Below, in pieces: positions 18,750-27,957 of a stretch of DNA of 64,000 nucleotides; position 1 is the stretch's first letter; every line of letters starts with the position of its first letter. The translations under genes were made by a program, and so were the position numbers. The notes beneath the pieces are model-generated. The model made no database searches. It was given only the letters and a program-made list of their open reading frames with translations, and was not told the origin of the DNA. The stretch comes from Bacillus sp. 2B10 (GTDB taxonomy: Bacteria; Pseudomonadota; Alphaproteobacteria; Sphingomonadales; Sphingomonadaceae), in assembly GCA_003946805.1 (NCBI GenBank), contig RPSH01000004.1, positions 124,001 to 188,000 on the forward strand, in the 5' to 3' direction.

Positions 18750-19529
18750 GTGAGCCGGTATAAGCATGCCTCCGAGTCGAAGCAGACGGTCCGACGGGCC
18801 ATACCCGCCGGGCGACGGGTATATGCGATCGGTGACATTCACGGCCAGGCCAGCCTGCTCGCACGACTCCTGCGCCTCGTCGAACGCGATACCGACGAGC
18901 GCCCGGTGGCGGAAACGGAGATCGTCTTTCTCGGCGACCTGATCGACCGCGGAGCGCAGTCGGCGCAGGTCGTGTTCCTGCTCATGCAACTGGCGGGCGA
19001 TCCCCGGGTGACCGTGCTGCTCGGCAACCACGAAGCGACCATGATCGACGTTTACGACGGGGATCGCGAAAGTGCCTGCGACTGGTTCGCGCATTATGGC
19101 GGTGCCGCCACGCTCGCCAGCTTCGGTTCGGACATTGCCGCCATCGACCCCTCAGACGCCGCCGGGATTATCGCGGCTGTCCGCCAGAGCGTCCCGCGCC
19201 AGGTCATCGACTGGCTGCGCGAGCGCCCGATCTTCTATCGCGTCGGGGACTATTATTTCGTCCACGCCGGCATCCGGCCCGGCGTACCCCTCGCGCGGCA
19301 GCAACGGGCGGACCTGTTGTGGATCAGGGAGCCGTTCCTCGGCAGCACGCGGGAGTACGAAGCGCTTGTCGTGCATGGTCACAGCATCGAGGGGCCGGAG
19401 CCGACGATCCGGGAAAACCGGATCGGCATCGATACCGGAGCGTATTCGACCGGTCGCCTGACCGCGCTGGGCCTGGAAGGCGAGGCGATATGGCATCTCC
19501 AGACCGATGCGCCTTCGGAAATTTCCTAG
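18750..19529 (+). CDS. Metallophosphatase of the PPP (serine/threonine phosphatase-like) family
   Basis: 259 residues from a GTG with AAGG upstream. The three metal-binding signatures are intact: YAIGDIHGQ (about 28), FLGDLIDRG (about 62) and LLGNHEA (about 92), with a later VVHGHS. These define a dinuclear-metal phosphoesterase. It could dephosphorylate proteins or small molecules. In an EPS locus it might oppose the tyrosine kinase at 40254, but PPP enzymes usually act on Ser/Thr, so this is speculation. Confidence 0.86.
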   Translation: MSRYKHASESKQTVRRAIPAGRRVYAIGDIHGQASLLARLLRLVERDTDERPVAETEIVFLGDLIDRGAQSAQVVFLLMQLAGDPRVTVLLGNHEATMIDVYDGDRESACDWFAHYGGAATLASFGSDIAAIDPSDAAGIIAAVRQSVPRQVIDWLRERPIFYRVGDYYFVHAGIRPGVPLARQQRADLLWIREPFLGSTREYEALVVHGHSIEGPEPTIRENRIGIDTGAYSTGRLTALGLEGEAIWHLQTDAPSEIS

Positions 19530-19863
19530 ACAATCTCCTGACGATCTTTTCGCGGGCGGGCGAACTGCCGCTGGCTGCTCGCCAGCCTGACGACTCGCGC
19601 GAAAGCGGCGGTTCGTCGAGTCGCGTTCGTGATTCCGCGTGGGGAAGAGTTTCGCCGTGAAAGCGGGTCGGGATGGTTCATGCCGTGCCGCACGCGTTCG
19701 CCGCCGTCGTTGTCCCGTATCGCGGCTGCCCATTACCCCGAACTGCGTATGTCCACGCCTCGATCGTTCATCAACGTAGCGGATTTAACCCGGAAGCTAC
19801 GACTTCATGCCAAACTGAAAGGATCGGGCAACTGGCGGCCCTGTCTAGCGAATGGAATAAGCC
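19530..19863 (+). other. Intergenic stretch, no gene recognised
   Basis: 334 bases between the metallophosphatase and the methyltransferase. Overlapping frames here have no ribosome-binding site, no domain pattern and no consistent codon bias. The right half (about 19780-19863) is noticeably less GC-rich than its surroundings and may hold the methyltransferase promoter. No clear hairpin terminator was seen. Confidence 0.5.
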
Positions 19864-20580
19864 TTGGCCGAAACTCCGACGAGCGAATATCTGGAATTCT
19901 TGCAGGATGCCATTTCTTCGAATGGCACCGTCGAAATTCTCGAGGTCGGCGGCGGACCGCAGACGTTCGTGCGCCATCCGGATGCGGTCTATACCGTACT
20001 GGAATTCGAAGAGGATACATTGGCGACCTGCAAATACGCCCATCGCAAGATGATCGGCGATGCCCAGACGTTCGACTTCGGAAGCATGAGATTCGATGTC
20101 ATCGTGTTCTGGAACGTGCTGGAGCATATTCCGGACCCGTCCCTGGCAATATCGAACGTGATGCACAGCCTGCGGGACGGAGGCCTGATGGTTATCAGGG
20201 GGCCTGCCCTGAAATCGCTGAAAGCAGTTGTCACGCGATTGACCCCGCATCGCTTTCACGTCGCATATTACCGGCATATATTGGGGCATAAGCACGCCGG
20301 CAGTCCGGGCCATGCGCCCTATGTCGTGGCCCATTCCCCGCAAGCGGATGCCGCCGAACTGGACGGATTTCTCGCCGCTGCCGGGTTCCGGAAGATATTC
20401 GGCCAGGAATATGACGGCGATCAGGTCGAGCTACTGAAAAAATACTCCTACGCCCTGTTCCAGGGGTATCAGATCGCGTCGAGATTGATCGGACGGCTAT
20501 CGTTCGGCGCGGTCGGCGGCAGAAAATCCGACTTCGTGTCGGTCTATCGCAAACTGCCGGGTACGACCGCGCCGGGTTAG
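19864..20580 (+). CDS. Class I SAM-dependent methyltransferase
   Basis: 238 residues from a TTG start at 19864. The SAM-binding glycine motif is EILEVGGGPQ (about 25), followed by an acidic beta-2 end (VLEFEED) and the post-II motif VIVFWNVLEHIPDP (about 80), as in methyltransferase domain 11/23 proteins. The C-terminal part (LLKKYSYALFQGYQ) resembles enzymes of polysaccharide clusters. The acceptor is unknown; a sugar or lipid-linked intermediate is plausible from context. Composition is somewhat less GC-rich than the neighbours, which may indicate later acquisition. Confidence 0.82.
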   Translation: MAETPTSEYLEFLQDAISSNGTVEILEVGGGPQTFVRHPDAVYTVLEFEEDTLATCKYAHRKMIGDAQTFDFGSMRFDVIVFWNVLEHIPDPSLAISNVMHSLRDGGLMVIRGPALKSLKAVVTRLTPHRFHVAYYRHILGHKHAGSPGHAPYVVAHSPQADAAELDGFLAAAGFRKIFGQEYDGDQVELLKKYSYALFQGYQIASRLIGRLSFGAVGGRKSDFVSVYRKLPGTTAPG

Positions 20581-20669
20581 CGGCCTGCTCCCCCGACCGC
20601 GAACCGTACCACTATTCCGGCGACGGCCGGGGGCTTGTCGCCATGGAGTGCAGCGGGAACCGCCAGAGG

Positions 20670-20685
20670 CCCGGCCTTCGCCGGG
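20670..20685. repeat. Short palindrome of the REP-like type
   Basis: CCCGGC-cttc-GCCGGG, flanked by degraded repeat sequence, in the 264-bp gap between the methyltransferase and the flippase (convergent). It has the same core as the elements at 49727 and in xseA and may act as a bidirectional terminator. No gene was recognised in the rest of this gap. Confidence 0.55.
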
Positions 20686-20844
20686 GCGACGCTTTGCGAC
20701 GGGAGCCTGTTGTGCCGCCCGCGCGCTCGCGCTCCTTTCGAACCGGCGGGTGGGCGGTGGCGCACGACGCCGGACCCCCGGGATGTGCCGGTCTGCCGTA
20801 CCTGTCCGATGGGCCGAACCCGCTGGCGGCGGGCGTTCCTTGCC

Positions 20845-22326
20845 TCAGTCGCGCGGTGCAGGCCGAAGAAACTTGCGCAACGGCCTGGGCGCCAGCGGTG
20901 CCAGTTCTTCCCGCGCGGTGCGGATGAACTTGCGGCCAAAGAGCAGCAACAGTCCCAGATACAGGATCCCGCCGAGCGGCAGGCAGATCGCGAGACGCAG
21001 CAGCGGCGTCGCCTCGGGCAGTACCAGCCAGCGAAGCGCCGTCACGCCGATCGCCATTCCCATCGCCGCCAGATAGGGGGGCAGGATGCCCAGGATCGCC
21101 TGCACGGGACGCACCCCGATCGCACGTTCCACCAGCCGCAGCGAAAACGGCGTGGTCAGATGCGCGCGCAGCGTCATCGCCGCCGCGACCGCCACCGGAC
21201 CGAAGGTGACGGCGGCGGCGGCGGCGGCGATGTTGCCGATGCTGGCGAACAGCGATGCGTAGAAGGTGAGGTCGGACCGCCCCGACGCCGCGATCGATGA
21301 TCCTTCGAAATAGCCGAGCGTGGTCGGCCCGACGATCAGCGACAGGGCGACCAGAACCCAGCTCGCTTCGGTCCATTGCGGCCCGAACAGCACCGGCACG
21401 AAATCGGGCGCGACCGCCGCCAGCCCGAAAAAGGCGGGGCACGACACCAGCGCGCAGGTCCGCGTGACGCGCAGATAGCCGCCGGCCAGCGCCGCCCGGT
21501 CGTGCGACAGCCGCGAGAAGGCCGACACCGCCGCCGTCTGGATCGGCAGGATCACCACGCTGATGATGAGGTTGAGCGACCGCCAGCCGACGCGATACTG
21601 CGCGATCGCTGCCGGTCCCAGAAAGCCACCGACGAGCATCGCCGGGACCTGGGCACCGGCCTGGATCATCAACTGGCTGCCGAGGATATGGCTGGAGAAT
21701 CGCGCGAAACTGCGTAGATGGTCCATGGAGTATTGCAGCCGGGGGCGGAAATCGGTCGCGCGCCACAGGATGATGCTCGACCCGGTGACGCCGATCAACC
21801 GGCTGACCACCAGCGCCCACACGCCCCAGCCCATATAGGCGAACGCCACGCCCAGCACGCCGCTGACGATGTTCGTCGTCATGCTGCGCTTGGCGATCAT
21901 CTTGTGCCGGAATTCGCGCCGCAGCTTGGCGACATGGACCGCCGATGCGCCCTCGATGATAAGGACCAGCGACAGGGCCGCCAGCACGAGGGCGAAGGTG
22001 CGGCCATAGCCGTTTCCGACCAGCGGCGCGGCGATCGCCGCCAGGGCGACCGACAACAGCACGCCCAGCCCCAGATTGGTCCAGAACGCCGTCGTCGCGA
22101 CATCGTCGTCCCATTCCTCGCGCTGGATCAGCGCATCGGGAATGCCGCCCAGCACGACGATGCGGCTGATGTCGATGAACACCGTCGCGAAGGCCACGAT
22201 GCCGAACTCGGTCGGGTTGAGCAGCCGGGCGAGCGCGATGAAGACGACCATGGTCGACAGGTTGTTGAACAGCGCGGCCGATATCGACCAGAGGCTGCTG
22301 CTTGCCAGGTTTTTCTTCATCGACAT
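20845..22326 (-). CDS. EPS repeat-unit flippase (Wzx-like, PST/MOP superfamily)
   Basis: 493 residues with twelve to fourteen predicted helices. The ATG at 22326 begins SMKKNLASSSLWS, the amphipathic start typical of lipopolysaccharide flippases; a GGGGGG run upstream may serve as ribosome-binding site. Family blocks include LARLLNPTEFGIVAFATVF, EFRHKMIAKRSM and LSHDRAALAGGYLR. Such proteins move undecaprenyl-linked repeat units across the inner membrane. With the Wzy-like protein at 12724 this gives the core of a Wzx/Wzy pathway (GelS-like role). Confidence 0.9.
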   Translation of the reverse strand: MSMKKNLASSSLWSISAALFNNLSTMVVFIALARLLNPTEFGIVAFATVFIDISRIVVLGGIPDALIQREEWDDDVATTAFWTNLGLGVLLSVALAAIAAPLVGNGYGRTFALVLAALSLVLIIEGASAVHVAKLRREFRHKMIAKRSMTTNIVSGVLGVAFAYMGWGVWALVVSRLIGVTGSSIILWRATDFRPRLQYSMDHLRSFARFSSHILGSQLMIQAGAQVPAMLVGGFLGPAAIAQYRVGWRSLNLIISVVILPIQTAAVSAFSRLSHDRAALAGGYLRVTRTCALVSCPAFFGLAAVAPDFVPVLFGPQWTEASWVLVALSLIVGPTTLGYFEGSSIAASGRSDLTFYASLFASIGNIAAAAAAVTFGPVAVAAAMTLRAHLTTPFSLRLVERAIGVRPVQAILGILPPYLAAMGMAIGVTALRWLVLPEATPLLRLAICLPLGGILYLGLLLLFGRKFIRTAREELAPLAPRPLRKFLRPAPRD

Positions 22327-22429
22327 GTCTGGAAACGCCCCCCGGAGCGTCAAGTATCGCAACGTCCCGACAGGGGATCAGCGCCCCTTTATAGTAAACG
22401 TCGCCATCGGCAATGCCCGGTCGGCCCTG

Positions 22430-23389
22430 TCAGCGGGTTCGTGCCACCAGCCGGACGCGCACCGGGTAATGGTCGCTGCCGGTTCGCTCCAGCCGGTCGA
22501 CGCCGGCAACGCTCCACGCCGGTCCGGCGAACACCTGATCGATGGGCAATAGCGGCATGGGCAGGGCGATGCCCGACCCGATCCGAGCGGGATACGACCA
22601 TGTCGCCCGCGTGACGCGGGTCAGCGGCGCAAGGTCGGTATCGCTCCGGCGCATCGCCCACGACCACGGCGTCAGGTTGAAATCGCCGGTCAGCACCAGC
22701 CGCCCGAGGTCGAGATTGCCGATCGAGCGGGCAAGCTCTTCCCGCTGGCGCTGCTGCGCCGGACCGGGCCAGTCGAGATGCACCGTGGCGACGTCGAACC
22801 GGCGACGGCCGGGCGGGGCGATCGTCGCCCAGACGAGGCGCGGGCCGACCTGTTTCCCGGTCGTGGCGTCGCGGATGCGATAGCGCGATGCGACGATCGG
22901 CCAGCGCGACAGGATCAGGAGCGAACAGCCTGCGGCGCGGCACGCGCTGCGATAGGGATAGCGCGCCCTGCTGAACTGCGCAGCCCAGCCGCGTCGATCC
23001 GTTTCCTGCAACACGATGACGTCGGGCGCGGCTGCCTCCAGGATCGCCGCGGTCGCGCGTGGGTGCGCGTTGTCGAATCGTACGTTGTGGGTGACGATCG
23101 TCACGCCATCTTCACCGGCGGCTGCGGCGGGAATGGGCCGGGTGGCTTCGTGCAGGATCGGGATCGCACCAAGCGCGACGGCGATGAGCGCCGGAACCGC
23201 CATGCCCGGCCGCCGTCGCCACAGCGCGTACGCAAGGGTCGCGGCCGCCGCGGCGAAGCTGATCGGGGCGATGCTGTTGAGCAGATCGAGCGCGGGAATC
23301 CAGCGGCCGGCCATGGCCGCCAGCGCGACCGCCGCCAGCAACCACGCGACACCGTGGCCAATTGGCCACAAACGCGGGTGTCTAGTCAT
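22430..23389 (-). CDS. Membrane-anchored endonuclease/exonuclease/phosphatase-family protein
   Basis: 319 residues. Three hydrophobic helices (about 10-28, 35-57 and 63-80) precede an EEP domain (about 95-319). Its signatures are THNVRFDN, VLQETDRRGW (metal-binding Glu), LTGDFNLTPWS and the terminal GSDHYPVRV (catalytic Asp-His). The family includes DNases, inositol phosphatases and sphingomyelinases; membrane-anchored bacterial forms have unknown substrates and the active site here probably faces the periplasm. It lies upstream of the flippase on the same strand, 103 bp away. Confidence 0.87.
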   Translation of the reverse strand: MTRHPRLWPIGHGVAWLLAAVALAAMAGRWIPALDLLNSIAPISFAAAAATLAYALWRRRPGMAVPALIAVALGAIPILHEATRPIPAAAAGEDGVTIVTHNVRFDNAHPRATAAILEAAAPDVIVLQETDRRGWAAQFSRARYPYRSACRAAGCSLLILSRWPIVASRYRIRDATTGKQVGPRLVWATIAPPGRRRFDVATVHLDWPGPAQQRQREELARSIGNLDLGRLVLTGDFNLTPWSWAMRRSDTDLAPLTRVTRATWSYPARIGSGIALPMPLLPIDQVFAGPAWSVAGVDRLERTGSDHYPVRVRLVARTR

Positions 23390-23509
23390 GATAAATTGGT
23401 GAATGGAACATTTCCCACTCTCGTCCGAACCGACTTAATTGTTCGCGCTCCAAAGTGGCCATGCCCGTCAATCCTTGTTGATTGTCGATCATGTGCAAGG
23501 AGAAGAGCA

Positions 23510-25807
23510 ATTCCCAACGTCTTTGTGTCCCCGACCGGGTCGGGAAACTTTTCCGGATCGGACTGGGCGAACGCCGCCCCGATCTCGTCACTGGACAAGA
23601 TGGTAAAGGCCGCCGGCCCCGGTGGCAACGTCCTGCTGCTGGCCGATGCCGGACCGTACGACCTGACCGGATCCATCACCATCAGCAGCGGAGGTGCCGC
23701 CGGCGCGCCGGTCACGATCAAGGGTGTCGCGCTTGACGGGACCGAGAAGGACGTCGTCATCAACGGTACGCGCCCGACGGGCTGGGACCCGCTGAACCCG
23801 GCGGGCAACGAGATTTTCCGCATCAGCGGAAACGCCAGCAACCTGACTTTCGAGAACATGGCGTTCAACAACGTCAAGAACGCCTTCCACGTCATCAGCG
23901 ATGTATCGAACATCACGATCAAGGACATGTCGGCGAACAATGTCGAACGGTTCTTCGACGATCTGGCCGGCGGCAAATACAAGACCGCGACGATCAACGG
24001 CCTGACCATCGAGAATGTCGATGTCACCAATTTCTCGAAGGGCGTGGTGCGGCTGCAATACGACACGAACAACGTCGTCATCCGCGATGTCCATGGCAAT
24101 TCGGGCAATCTCGATGGCGCCAACTTCGCGATCGGCGTCCATCTCGACGGTACGGTCCACGGGGTCCTGATAAAGGACAGCTCTATGGGCAATATCACCG
24201 ATACCACCAGCTATTACTGGAACGGGGACGGCTTCGCGACCGAAGGCGGCGTCTACAACGTCCGGTTCGAGGATACCCGTGCATATGGCAATACCGATGC
24301 GGGCTACGACCTGAAGTCGGCGACGACGGTTCTGGTCAACGCGGTCGCCGAAGACAACAAGAAGAACTTCCGCCTGTGGGGCGACGAGACGCTCATCAAC
24401 CCGATCAGCAAGAATCCCAACATGCGCGGGGGCAGCGGTGAGCAGCTGCACGTCCAGGTCATGAATTCGGGGGCGGCCAAGATCATCGGTGGCACCTTCA
24501 CCGACGCATCGAACGCCACGACCGTCATCAAGATCGAAGGCGGCACGCTGGACATCCGGGGCACGGCGATCGTGCACGCCGCGGGCGCGCAGGTCATCAA
24601 CGTCGCCAACCCGGCATCGGTCGTCGAGTCCGCCGCGCTGAAGGTCGCCAACGTCGCCGGGGTCATCGGGGCGTCGATCGGGTGGCAGCCCGGCACCGTG
24701 GTCTATGGAACCATGGACGCGAACGTCTTCGTCAAGGCGAGCGCAGGCAACGAGGTCCTGTACGGCGGCAAGACCGTCGACACCTTCTTCTTCGATACGT
24801 CGAAGGGTGCGGTGTTGGGCGCCGATACCATCCGCAACTTCGGAGCGGAGGACCGTATCGTCACGACCTCGAAGCTGGTCGACCGCGATGCCGGACCGCA
24901 GCTGATCGCCAATCGCAGCGACCAGTTCATGAGCACCGACGGCGGCACCAACGTCAAGGTGTTCGGCGCCAACGGAAAGGTGATCTCGAAGATCGAACTG
25001 GTCGACACGATCAACATCGATGGCGTCCTGAAATATGTCTATGCCACCGTGAATCCGACGGGCGGCAAGTCCATCGTCGAATCGCTGTTGAAGGACGGCG
25101 TGGACATTGTCGACGTGCGCGCCGCAAAGCTGCTGCCGTCGATCGATCCCTTGCACGGCATCGAGGGTGGCCCGGTGACCGTGCCCCTCCCGGAAACGGG
25201 CGCCGACCATGTCGTGCCGACGCCGCCGATCGACCCGGTCGTCAAGGTGCCGGTCGTCGAGACGCCGCCGGTCGAGACGCCGCCGGTGTTGTCGCCCCCC
25301 GTCGTAGTCGAGGACCCCGCACCCGCACCGGTTCCGGTTCCGACCACTCCGGCACCCGATCCCGTCCTTGTGTTCGACGTGGCGCCACGCGGGGCGATCG
25401 TTTCGTCGGCCGGGGATGACCGGATGACGGGAACCGCAGGAAAGGACGTGTTCTTCTTCGACACGGCCAGCGGTCGTTCGTTCGGAAACGACTCGATCCG
25501 CGACTTTTCCAGCGGCGACCGCATCGTGACGACCAGCAAGATCTTCGACAGCAACAATGACGGGCGGATCAAGGCGAACTCCAGCGACCGCCTGTTCCTG
25601 CCGACCGCCGATCCGAGCGAAACCGGCAGCAGCGGTACGTTGAAGATCTTCAATCAGAACAGCAAGGCCGTCTCGACGATCGCGCTGCTCGACACCTATG
25701 TCGAACATGGCCACACCTATTATGTGTATGGTCAGCTTGGCGATCAGGTTGCCGGTGCGTCGCTGACGTTCGACAGCCACCTGGTCGATACCGGGCTGTT
25801 CGCCTGA
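23510..25807 (+). CDS. Secreted beta-helix protein with two C-terminal FFFDT modules (GelR/sphingan-lyase-like)
   Basis: About 765 residues. Residues 1-420 form a right-handed parallel beta-helix (VFVSPTGSG start, many NxTIxD-type rungs, [11 protein letters not shown] block). Then come an FFFDT module (about 425-530), a Pro/Val linker (about 560-620) and a second FFFDT module (about 640-760). The start is set by alignment with the N-terminus of the giant protein at 29130: this puts it at ATT 23510, seven bases after AGGAG; a GTG at 23525 is the nearest standard start. No signal peptide is seen, consistent with type I secretion by 36892-40154. Beta-helix proteins in sphingan loci include polysaccharide lyases, but no catalytic residues can be assigned here. 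Confidence 0.8.
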   Translation: MPNVFVSPTGSGNFSGSDWANAAPISSLDKMVKAAGPGGNVLLLADAGPYDLTGSITISSGGAAGAPVTIKGVALDGTEKDVVINGTRPTGWDPLNPAGNEIFRISGNASNLTFENMAFNNVKNAFHVISDVSNITIKDMSANNVERFFDDLAGGKYKTATINGLTIENVDVTNFSKGVVRLQYDTNNVVIRDVHGNSGNLDGANFAIGVHLDGTVHGVLIKDSSMGNITDTTSYYWNGDGFATEGGVYNVRFEDTRAYGNTDAGYDLKSATTVLVNAVAEDNKKNFRLWGDETLINPISKNPNMRGGSGEQLHVQVMNSGAAKIIGGTFTDASNATTVIKIEGGTLDIRGTAIVHAAGAQVINVANPASVVESAALKVANVAGVIGASIGWQPGTVVYGTMDANVFVKASAGNEVLYGGKTVDTFFFDTSKGAVLGADTIRNFGAEDRIVTTSKLVDRDAGPQLIANRSDQFMSTDGGTNVKVFGANGKVISKIELVDTINIDGVLKYVYATVNPTGGKSIVESLLKDGVDIVDVRAAKLLPSIDPLHGIEGGPVTVPLPETGADHVVPTPPIDPVVKVPVVETPPVETPPVLSPPVVVEDPAPAPVPVPTTPAPDPVLVFDVAPRGAIVSSAGDDRMTGTAGKDVFFFDTASGRSFGNDSIRDFSSGDRIVTTSKIFDSNNDGRIKANSSDRLFLPTADPSETGSSGTLKIFNQNSKAVSTIALLDTYVEHGHTYYVYGQLGDQVAGASLTFDSHLVDTGLFA

Positions 25808-25814
25808 ACGGGCG

Positions 25815-25843
25815 CGGGTGCCGGCGCTTCGCGTCGGCACCCG
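25815..25843. terminator. Hairpin between convergent genes
   Basis: Thirteen base pairs with one G-T wobble close a three-base loop: CGGGTGCCGGCGC pairs with GCGTCGGCACCCG. It sits 7 bp after the beta-helix stop and 8 bp before the end of the convergent gene at 25851, so it can serve both directions. No T-run follows, so it may act with Rho or only stabilise the 3' ends. Confidence 0.6.
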
Positions 25844-25850
25844 TCGCGGT

Positions 25851-26195
25851 TTAGCGTATCCGGCTGCGGCCGAGCATGTCGGTTGCGATCGACTGAAGCT
25901 CGGCCGTGACCGATTTCCAGTCGCCGCTCTCGAAACGCTGTTGCGCGGAGCGGATCTTGAGGCTGGCGATCCGGTCGAGCGCCTGCGTCTGTTCGCGCTG
26001 GATCGCGATGCTGACGGTCAGTTGCGCGGCCAGCGACCCGATCAGGTCGTTCAGCTGGCGCAGCGTCCCGACGGTGGTGCCGGCCGATGCCTCGACCTCC
26101 TTGCCGTGCGTCGCCTCGGTAAGCGCTTGCATCGCCCGTGCGGCGGTTTCCATCACCGCGTCGGTGTCCGGGCGTCGGGTTTCGGTCAGTTCCAC
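25851..26195 (-). CDS. Hypothetical helical protein, last gene of the minus-strand spike-like set
   Basis: 114 residues from a GTG start with GGAGG seven bases upstream, a strong site. The sequence is almost entirely helical by eye (AARAMQALTEATHG, LIGSLAAQLTVSIAIQREQ, LDRIASLKIR), without signal peptide or membrane helix, and may form a coiled coil. No family recognised. It is 116 bp downstream of the SGNH hydrolase gene on the same strand. Confidence 0.7.
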   Translation of the reverse strand: MELTETRRPDTDAVMETAARAMQALTEATHGKEVEASAGTTVGTLRQLNDLIGSLAAQLTVSIAIQREQTQALDRIASLKIRSAQQRFESGDWKSVTAELQSIATDMLGRSRIR

Positions 26196-26262
26196 GGCAG
26201 GTCCTCCAGATGTCGACCCCGCCTAGCGCACAGTAGTTAGCGGAAGGTTGACCATTTCGATG

Positions 26263-26309
26263 CGCTGCTGGCGGCATGCGCAGGAGCGCCCCCGCCAGCA
26301 GCGTTTTTT
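26263..26309 (+). terminator. Strong intrinsic terminator-like hairpin, plus-strand orientation
   Basis: A perfect 12-bp stem (CGCTGCTGGCGG at 26263-26274 with CCGCCAGCAGCG at 26292-26303) is followed by six T residues on the plus strand. It lies between two minus-strand genes, so the T-run is on the wrong side for them. It would stop plus-strand transcription that entered this minus-strand block from the left, and may still mark the 3' end of the SGNH gene. Confidence 0.6.
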
Positions 26310-26311
26310 CA

Positions 26312-27613
26312 TCAGACCCGCATCGCGTCCAGCATCGGGCGCACAATCGCCGCCATCTCGACCGCGCACACCTGGCTGGGGTGGGTGCCGTCGCTGGTGT
26401 ACCAGTTGGCGGTTCCGTTCACCTTCCACCGATCCGGCTGCTCGGCCGCCGCCATCGCCGGGTTCAGGTCGAACACGCCGTCCAGATCGGTCCCGACGGC
26501 CTGACGCAGTCCTTCGTTCGCGGCGCCACGTTCGCTGTCCGTCAGGGAATAGCCCGGAGTCGGGCGCTGCCCGGCCAGGGTAGTGTAGCCATCGATACTG
26601 GCGCTGACCCGCAGCGGCACCTGGGCGGCGTGCAGGACGAGGCCGGGATTGGCCGCCTTCAGCCGGCCGCGCAGCGCGCCATGGGCGGCCAGCAGCGCCG
26701 CGCTCTGGTCGTCATTGTCGGCGAGGTCGTTGGTGCCGAGCGCAATCAAGGCATGCGTGTGGAAAGTCGCCGCCGCGGCGATCCGGCGGCTGGCGGACGT
26801 CGCGGTCCAGAAGGTCGCGCGATCGCCCGGCTTGGCCAGCTTGCTGTGCGGTCGCCCGGCGGCATAGGCGGCCATGGCGAACCAGCCGCCATTGGTGGCG
26901 TTGCTGCCGTCGCCTGCCGGATTGGCCGCTCCCTTGCCGAAGGTGATGCTGTCGCCGATGCCAGCGACGGCGACTTCGCGATGCTCCCCAAGGACGAGGA
27001 ACGGGCGGAGCAGTCGGTTCAGGCGCGCGCTGCCGCCCTGTGCCGCGAGGCTGCCCGGCACGTCGACCGACCCCGTACCGCCGTAAAAGCAGCCTTCGCC
27101 GGTGACGCCGGTCGAGCCGCCGCTGGAATCGGTGATCGGCAACGTCGCCGCGCCCGCCGGAAAGCGCCATTCCTGCTTGATCCAGACGACGTCGCCCGGT
27201 CCGACGCGATCGATATCGCCGCCAAAGGCCGTGGCGATGTCGACCGGATCGGTTTCCGCCAAGTCTCCGGCCGGGGATGCCAGCATCGCCTGCCCCCCGA
27301 ACGTGGCGCGGGCGAGCGTTCGGCCCGGTGCCCCCTGCGCGGCGGAAAGTTCGAACGACACGGCAAGCGTCGTCCCGGCCGGGATCGGCGTCGTGACCTC
27401 CATCCCCTCGTCGCTCACGTGGAACAGCGCGAAGACCGCCCGCAGCCGGCGGGTGGGGGCCAGGATGGCGTGCCGGGTGCGGATGCGCACCAGCGTCGTC
27501 TGCGCATCGAGCTGCTGGACGCCCGTCGGCACGGCACTGCCGGCCGAAACGGCGCGCCATGGCGGTCTGCGACGGGCAGTGCGCGCGCAGGCGGGGAGCG
27601 ATAGACCGAGCAT
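26312..27613 (-). CDS. SGNH/GDSL hydrolase with N-terminal beta-rich region
   Basis: 433 residues. Its ATG overlaps the stop of the upstream spike-base-like gene (TGATG), indicating translational coupling. The first half (about 1-215) is beta-rich with many short turns. The second half is an SGNH hydrolase with block I GIGDSITFGKG (nucleophile Ser), block III ALGTNDLAD and block V SDGTHPSQ (Asp-His). Such enzymes deacylate carbohydrates or lipids. The pairing with a spike-base-like protein recalls phage and gene-transfer-agent head decorations that bind or trim surface glycans. In an EPS locus it might remove acyl groups from the polymer. Confidence 0.85.
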   Translation of the reverse strand: MLGLSLPACARTARRRPPWRAVSAGSAVPTGVQQLDAQTTLVRIRTRHAILAPTRRLRAVFALFHVSDEGMEVTTPIPAGTTLAVSFELSAAQGAPGRTLARATFGGQAMLASPAGDLAETDPVDIATAFGGDIDRVGPGDVVWIKQEWRFPAGAATLPITDSSGGSTGVTGEGCFYGGTGSVDVPGSLAAQGGSARLNRLLRPFLVLGEHREVAVAGIGDSITFGKGAANPAGDGSNATNGGWFAMAAYAAGRPHSKLAKPGDRATFWTATSASRRIAAAATFHTHALIALGTNDLADNDDQSAALLAAHGALRGRLKAANPGLVLHAAQVPLRVSASIDGYTTLAGQRPTPGYSLTDSERGAANEGLRQAVGTDLDGVFDLNPAMAAAEQPDRWKVNGTANWYTSDGTHPSQVCAVEMAAIVRPMLDAMRV

Positions 27614-27879
27614 CAGCAGAACGCCACGATCTGGGCAGCGGTGGTGCCGGTCGCGCGGACGAAGGCCGCCCGTACCGGCAGGATCGATCCCGCCGCCACG
27701 TTCTGGAACACCACGTCCTGCTGATCGTCGGCGCAGCGCACGGCGATGTTTCCGGCCGAACCGACATAGAGCGCCTTCGGCAGGCGCGGCAGCGCCACGG
27801 TGTCGCTGGGCACGACCGGCGCGGCCGAACGTGCCGGGCTGATCGTCGTATCGCTGCTGTCACGGAACATATCCTGCAT
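27613..27879 (-). CDS. Small protein resembling GTA head-spike base (RCAP_rcc01079 family)
   Basis: 88 residues from ATG 27879, with GGAGGG eight bases upstream; the longer frame to 27915 is not supported. The pattern PARSAAPVVPSDTVALPRLP, then ALYVGSAGNIAVRC, VVFQNVAAGSILPVRAAFV and ATGTTAAQIVAF matches the small all-beta spike-base protein of the Rhodobacter gene transfer agent as I remember it. It is followed directly by an SGNH hydrolase with overlapping codons. No capsid, tail or terminase large-subunit gene is nearby. A stand-alone polysaccharide-binding role is possible. Confidence 0.72.
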   Translation of the reverse strand: MQDMFRDSSDTTISPARSAAPVVPSDTVALPRLPKALYVGSAGNIAVRCADDQQDVVFQNVAAGSILPVRAAFVRATGTTAAQIVAFC

Positions 27880-27957
27880 GTCACACCCTCCGGTTAGAAG
27901 GGCGTCATAAAACAAAACAGGAACAAAAAGTCAATCTGGGTAAACCAGATGGGTTCG

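Noticed and set aside
23588..25840. 750-codon minus-strand frame opposite the beta-helix gene
   Set aside because: Long Asp/Arg/Val-rich shadow; the plus strand has clear beta-helix and FFFDT modules.
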